NCBI RefSeq assembly: GCF_014268495.2
Contig: NZ_CP077087.1
Span: forward strand, 1,863,501 to 1,927,500
Length of the DNA stretch: 64,000 nt
Direction of reading: 5' to 3'
Source of the DNA: Pseudomonas monsensis
GTDB taxonomy: Bacteria; Pseudomonadota; Gammaproteobacteria; Pseudomonadales; Pseudomonadaceae
The notes beneath the pieces are model-generated. The model was not told the origin of the DNA. It saw only the letters and a program-made list of their open reading frames with translations, and did no database searches. The first letter of the stretch is position 1; every line of letters begins with the position of its first letter. Shown in pieces: positions 60,707-64,000 of this stretch. The translations under genes and the position numbers were made by a program.

Positions 60707-61273
60707 ATGCAGGCTCTCGACGCTTTGCTCAACCGTGTTTCCGTTCCACGACTGGTCGAACCGGCCCCCACCGCCGCACAGCGCGAAGCGTTGTTCTCCG
60801 CGGCCCTGCGTGCGCCGGATCACGGGCACTTGCAGCCTTATCGTTTCCTGACCGTCGAAGGCTCGGCGCGCGAGCAGATGGGCGAGTTGCTGGCCGAAGC
60901 CGCGCAAATGCAGGAAGGCGAAGTCACTGAAGCGATGATCGACAAGGCACGCAACGGTCCGCTGCGTGCTCCGTTGGTGGTTGTGGTGATTGCGAAGTTG
61001 CAGGATCACTCCAAATACCCGAAAGCCGAGCAGTTGCTGGCGGCCGGTTGTGCCGCCCACGGGATTTTGCTGGCGGCGTATGCGCAGGGGATTGGCGCGG
61101 TGTGGCGCACCGGTGATCTGGCGTATTCCAAGCATGTGGCCCAAGGGCTGGGGCTGGCGGAAGGGGAAAAGGTGATCGCGTTCCTGTACCTGGGCACCCC
61201 GCAGAAAGAGCCGCGTGTGGCGGAGAAGGTTGACCTGGCCGAGTTCGTCAGCGCCTGGCCGGGTAAAGCCTGA
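60707..61273 (+). CDS. NAD(P)H nitroreductase, YdjA-like
   Basis: 188 residues; AGGAGG six bases before ATG. FMN-binding nitroreductase fold with A-A-L-R-A-P-D-H-G-H-L-Q-P-Y-R-F (substituting for the usual S-x-x-N-x-Q-P loop), A-A-G-C-A-A-H-G-I-L-L-A-A-Y-A-Q-G-I-G-A-V-W-R-T-G and F-L-Y-L-G-T-P-Q-K-E-P-R. It is the short single-domain YdjA type. Physiological substrate unknown. Stands alone between divergent trkH and a repeat element. Confidence 0.92.
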   Translation: MQALDALLNRVSVPRLVEPAPTAAQREALFSAALRAPDHGHLQPYRFLTVEGSAREQMGELLAEAAQMQEGEVTEAMIDKARNGPLRAPLVVVVIAKLQDHSKYPKAEQLLAAGCAAHGILLAAYAQGIGAVWRTGDLAYSKHVAQGLGLAEGEKVIAFLYLGTPQKEPRVAEKVDLAEFVSAWPGKA

Positions 61274-61283
61274 AGATCAAAAG

Positions 61284-61514
61284 CCCCTCACCCTGACCCT
61301 CTCCCGGAGGGAGAGGGGACTGATTGGGGGATGTTGTAGAGATACGCCGACCTGAACGTTCTTCGCTGAATCCATAATCGACTTCGGTTCAATTCGGATA
61401 CAGAGTTGATTACGGATTCAGCATCCATAATCAACTCGGTTTGTCAGGTCGATGCAGGGCGCCAGACACCTCGGTCGGCCCCCTCTCCCTCCGGGAGAGG
61501 GCTGGGGTGAGGGT
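61284..61514. repeat. Nested palindromic element, copy 2
   Basis: Outer arms CCCTCACCCTGACCCTCTCCC and GGGAGAGGGCTGGGGTGAGGG enclose a second pair GACCTGA/TCAGGTC (61349-61355, 61445-61451) and, inside, CTGAATCCATAATC (61366-61379) against 61408-61421 (one mismatch) or GAGTTGATTA/TAATCAACTC (61403-61437). It fills the whole 246-base spacer; no gene is present. Confidence 0.7.
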
Positions 61515-61519
61515 GGCCT

Positions 61520-62860
61520 TTAGGGTTGGACGACGGCGCCGGGTACAAGCGGCAATTCCAGACTCGCAATAAACCCGCCCTGCGGATGATTGGCCAGCGT
61601 CAAACTCCCACCATGGCGTTCCGCCGCTCGCCGGGCAATCGCCAGGCCCAGGCCATGTCCCGCCGCCGTCTGCCCCGGCGCCCGGTAAAACGGTTCGCCC
61701 AACTGGCTCAAATGCTCAGCCTGCACCCCCGGGCCATGGTCGCGCACGCTCACGACAATTTTTTCGCCCTGACGCGAGGCCTGCATTTCAATCGCTTGAC
61801 CTTCCGGATTGAAGCGCTGGGCATTGCGCAGCAGGTTATCGACGGCGCGCTCGATCATGGTCGGCCAGCCCTTCAGATTCAGCTGCGGTTCGGCATCAAG
61901 ACGCACGATCTGTTCGGGCGATGCCAGTTTCGCGTCCTTCTGCAACGTGCCGAGCAACGTATTCAAATCCACCTCTTCAGCACTGGCGTTGTCGGCATCG
62001 ACTCGCGCCAATACCAGAATTTCACTGATCAACGCTTCCAGCCGATCACACTCGCGTGTCAGTCGTGGCCAGAGTTTCTCGCGTTCCTCTGGGTTGGCCC
62101 GTTCCGCCAGCGCCAAGGCAATCCGCAACCGTGCCAGCGGTGAGCGCAGTTCGTGGGACACATCACGCAGCAATTGCCGCTGACTGCCGATCAGGCTTTG
62201 CAGGCGCGCACCCATGCGGTTGAAGTCGGTGGCGAGTACGCCGAATTCGTCGCGGCGGTTGGCCAGTTTCGCCAGGCTGTTCTGCTGATACGTGGTCTGC
62301 CCCAGATCATGCACGGCGCCGCGCAAACGGCTGAGCGGGCGGGTGATGGAGAACGTGACCAAGAGGCTGAACAGGGTCAGTACCACCAGCGCAATACCCA
62401 GCGCACTGAGCGGCCAAAGCAGGCTATCGCGGTGCCAGGCGTCGAGTTCCGGGTGCGGGATGCGGAAGATGAACAGATAGGTGTCACCGGTTTTTTCGCT
62501 GGTGAACTCGTCGGTCAGGCGCCGCCAGGGCAGGCGGCGGTCATCGTTGTTCTGGCGGGCTTCGAAGGCGGCGGCGCGGCGCGGGAAGGTGCCGCGGACC
62601 ACCGGATCACCGCTTTCGTTGAGCACCTGAACGTCGATGTGGTACTGGCGTTTGCGTTGTTCGAGGATCGTCTGGGCGGCTTCTTCGCCCTGGGCTTCGT
62701 AGGTTTGCGTCCATTCACTGGCCAATGTGTTGAGGCCCGGGTGACGGCTGAGGATCCACGCGTCCTGGTTGAGCATGTGCCCGAGCAGAATGGACAACCC
62801 GGCCACCAGAGCGATGGCCAGCCAGAAGCTCGCGAGAATACGCCAGAACAATGAACGCAC
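61520..62860 (-). CDS. Envelope-stress sensor histidine kinase (CpxA/CpxS-like)
   Basis: 446 residues from GTG 62860 (GAGGA six bases upstream). Two membrane helices (about 8-28 and 150-171) flank a small periplasmic domain; then HAMP, phosphorylation box L-L-R-D-V-S-H-E-L-R-S-P (His 236), and ATPase motifs N-L-L-R-N-A-Q-R-F-N, D-H-G-P-G-V and G-H-G-L-G-L-A-I. With the CpxP/Spy-like protein and the response regulator upstream it forms a Cpx-type set, as I recall PA3204-PA3206 of P. aeruginosa. The signal is presumably periplasmic protein damage or metals. Confidence 0.88.
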   Translation of the reverse strand: MRSLFWRILASFWLAIALVAGLSILLGHMLNQDAWILSRHPGLNTLASEWTQTYEAQGEEAAQTILEQRKRQYHIDVQVLNESGDPVVRGTFPRRAAAFEARQNNDDRRLPWRRLTDEFTSEKTGDTYLFIFRIPHPELDAWHRDSLLWPLSALGIALVVLTLFSLLVTFSITRPLSRLRGAVHDLGQTTYQQNSLAKLANRRDEFGVLATDFNRMGARLQSLIGSQRQLLRDVSHELRSPLARLRIALALAERANPEEREKLWPRLTRECDRLEALISEILVLARVDADNASAEEVDLNTLLGTLQKDAKLASPEQIVRLDAEPQLNLKGWPTMIERAVDNLLRNAQRFNPEGQAIEMQASRQGEKIVVSVRDHGPGVQAEHLSQLGEPFYRAPGQTAAGHGLGLAIARRAAERHGGSLTLANHPQGGFIASLELPLVPGAVVQP

Positions 62861-62890
62861 AGAAATTCCTCAGAACAAACACAAAACCCC

Positions 62891-62979
62891 TGTAGGAGTG
62901 AGCCTGCTCGCGATAGCGCTGGGCCAGACACGATTCTGTCGACTGGCACACCGCTATCGCGAGCAGGCTCACTCCTGCA
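62891..62979. repeat. REP doublet between sensor kinase and CpxP-like gene
   Basis: TGTAGGAGTGAGCCTGCTCG-type arms at 62891-62918 and 62952-62979 are inverted copies. Nearly the same core (GTGAGCCTGCTCGCGATAGC) recurs at 63614-63710. Confidence 0.82.
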
Positions 62980-63036
62980 TTTGGATCGGTAAAAACAGGC
63001 CCGACGGAATATGCCGCCGGGCCTGTGATTAGAACA

Positions 63037-63486
63037 TTATTGCGCTTTTTGCGGCTGTTGCGCTTTCCACGCCTTGAACTCGGCCCATTCGGCGCGGCGT
63101 TCCGCCTGTTTCTTCTGGATCTCGTCGAATTTCTTCTGTTGATCCGGCTTCAGCAGGTTGCGTACGTCGGCTTCGGCTTTCTTGTGGTTGGCCGCCATCT
63201 CGTCCTTCATGGCTTTCTGGTCAGCCGGCGAGAGTTTTTCCAGGTACTTCTCGACCACTTGCTTACGCTCGTGCATCTGCTCGCCCATGATCTTGCGGAT
63301 CTGCTCGCGCTGTTCGCGAGACAGGTCGAGTTGGCTGTACGGTCCTTTGCCGTGCATGCCGTGCATCTGACCGCCGTGGCGAGCGCCATCCATTGGGCCA
63401 CCCATCGGGCCGCCATCCTGCGGCATGGCCATGGCGACGGTTGGCAGAGCGGCAGCGAACATCAGAGCGATAAGAGTCTTGCGCAT
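63037..63486 (-). CDS. CpxP/Spy-like periplasmic stress protein
   Basis: 149 residues from ATG 63486 (AGGAG seven bases upstream). A Sec signal peptide ends at A-M-A (about residue 20). After a Gly/Met/His-rich stretch the helical domain has two LTxxQ-type motifs (L-S-R-E-Q and L-K-P-D-Q), the mark of CpxP/Spy proteins. It should act in the periplasm as a chaperone-like feedback inhibitor of the sensor kinase. A possible CpxR box is 83 bases upstream. The Met/His-rich region suggests metal sensing, which is inference. Confidence 0.88.
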   Translation of the reverse strand: MRKTLIALMFAAALPTVAMAMPQDGGPMGGPMDGARHGGQMHGMHGKGPYSQLDLSREQREQIRKIMGEQMHERKQVVEKYLEKLSPADQKAMKDEMAANHKKAEADVRNLLKPDQQKKFDEIQKKQAERRAEWAEFKAWKAQQPQKAQ

Positions 63487-63568
63487 GGTGTATCTCCTTG
63501 TCTCGTTCCCGGTACGTTCCGGATGAGTACAGATTACGGAGATCAAGGTCAGCGGCGGTCAGCGCTGC

Positions 63569-63584
63569 GTAAAGCTTGGGTAAA
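63569..63584. promoter_or_regulatory. Candidate CpxR box upstream of the CpxP-like gene
   Basis: GTAAA-GCTTGG-GTAAA: two direct GTAAA repeats separated by six bases, where the E. coli consensus has five. It lies 83 bases before the cpxP-like start, with the repeats on the strand opposite to transcription. Confidence 0.45.
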
Positions 63585-63613
63585 GACGCTTTGTGCCCAA
63601 CCTTACAAACACA

Positions 63614-63710
63614 CCCCTGTAAGCGTGAGCCTGCTCGCGATAGCGGTGTATCTGGCAAGAAAGTGTCGACTGACACACTGCCATCGCGAGCAGGCTCACG
63701 CCTACAGGGG
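63614..63710. repeat. REP doublet between response regulator and CpxP-like gene
   Basis: CCCCTGTAAGCGTGAGCCTG (63614-63633) and its extension to 63644 pair with 63680-63710 with few mismatches. It lies after the response regulator stop and could end or stabilise that transcript. Confidence 0.78.
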
Positions 63711-63719
63711 GTGGCAGGT

Positions 63720-64000
63720 TCAGAGGCTATAGAAGTAACCGCGGCTACGCAGGGCGACGATCCGTGGACGACCGTCCGGGTGCGGGCCGATCTTCTTGCG
63801 CAGGTTGCTGACGTGCATGTCCAGGCTGCGGTCGTACAGGGTCAGCTTGCGGCCGAGGGCCAGTTGCGCCAGTTCCTGTTTATCCAGCGGCTCGCCGGGC
63901 TGCTTGAGCAGGGCTTCGAGCAGGCGGCTTTCGGACACGGTGAGGGTCAGTTCTTTCTCGTCGATGCTGACCACGCCACGCACCGGGCTGAAGCTCAGGT
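63720..64000 (-). CDS. OmpR-family response regulator, C-terminal part (CpxR-like, truncated by window)
   Basis: The frame is open to base 64000, so only the last 93 or so residues are visible. They form the winged-helix DNA-binding domain: L-T-V-S-E-S-R-L-L-E-A-L-L-K-Q-P-G-E-P-L-D-K-Q-E-L-A-Q, Y-D-R-S-L-D-M-H-V-S-N-L-R-K-K-I and the closing wing I-V-A-L-R-S-R-G-Y-F-Y. The receiver domain lies outside. With the CpxP-like and sensor kinase genes it gives a Cpx-type regulatory set; the call CpxR rests on this context. Confidence 0.88.
   Translation of the reverse strand, partial: LSFSPVRGVVSIDEKELTLTVSESRLLEALLKQPGEPLDKQELAQLALGRKLTLYDRSLDMHVSNLRKKIGPHPDGRPRIVALRSRGYFYSL

Overview
The window looks like part of the chromosome of a fluorescent Pseudomonas, most likely the P. 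fluorescens/P. koreensis group. Evidence: high G+C coding sequence; many Pseudomonas REP-type inverted repeats between genes; the gene order small protein (PA1414 type) ... guanidinobutyrase gbuA / gbuR, as I remember it from P. aeruginosa PA1414-PA1422; a PlpD (PA3339-type) patatin protein next to a FimV-like protein; a LapA/MapA-type adhesin; and a CpxR / CpxP-like / sensor kinase set. No tRNA, rRNA, IS element, prophage or CRISPR array was seen. This identification comes from recognising families, not from a database search.

Layout. 1-10.4 kb: the end of a YcaC-like hydrolase, an MscS channel, a DEAD-box RNA helicase, a two-gene unit with an AvrRpt2-like papain-fold protease, small envelope proteins, a CvfB-type RNA-binding protein. 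10.4-14.0 kb: two exporters, a LysR regulator and a 42-residue protein. 14.2-21.7 kb: a 4-guanidinobutyrate (or related guanidine/agmatine-type compound) uptake and hydrolysis cluster read leftward from gbuA, with its LysR regulator gbuR divergent and a tRNA-modifying DTW enzyme behind gbuR. 21.8-37.5 kb: a surface-adhesion locus. An outer-membrane, ABC and adaptor type 1 secretion set (LapE-, LapB-, LapC-like) is read leftward and a 3358-residue RTX adhesin rightward from a shared 532-bp control region. The adhesin carries a LapG-type cleavage site but lapD and lapG are not here, which fits the second adhesin MapA better than LapA.

37.6-45.6 kb: two giant paralogous proteins (1254 and 1316 residues) made of Ig-like repeats with lectin-like C-termini and no visible signal peptide. 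Each is preceded by the same perfect palindrome, CTGTCAGATCTGACAG, which fits a LuxR-family (lux/las) box and sits at nearly the same distance from a -10-like hexamer. I regard this as the most interesting system in the window: apparently quorum-sensing-controlled giant proteins of unknown export route, beside an adhesin locus.

45.7-57 kb: YbaN, a UPF0149 protein, RecQ, a MarR regulator, FimV-like protein, PlpD, a SelW-like protein, an exporter with an AraC regulator, and an LpxH-like phosphoesterase. 57-64 kb: HD-domain protein, Mpo1-like membrane protein, AraC regulator, TrkH potassium transporter, nitroreductase, then a Cpx-type envelope stress system (sensor kinase, CpxP/Spy-like protein and the 3' end of the response regulator gene). 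Spacer regions are dominated by REP doublets and by two copies of a longer nested palindromic element.
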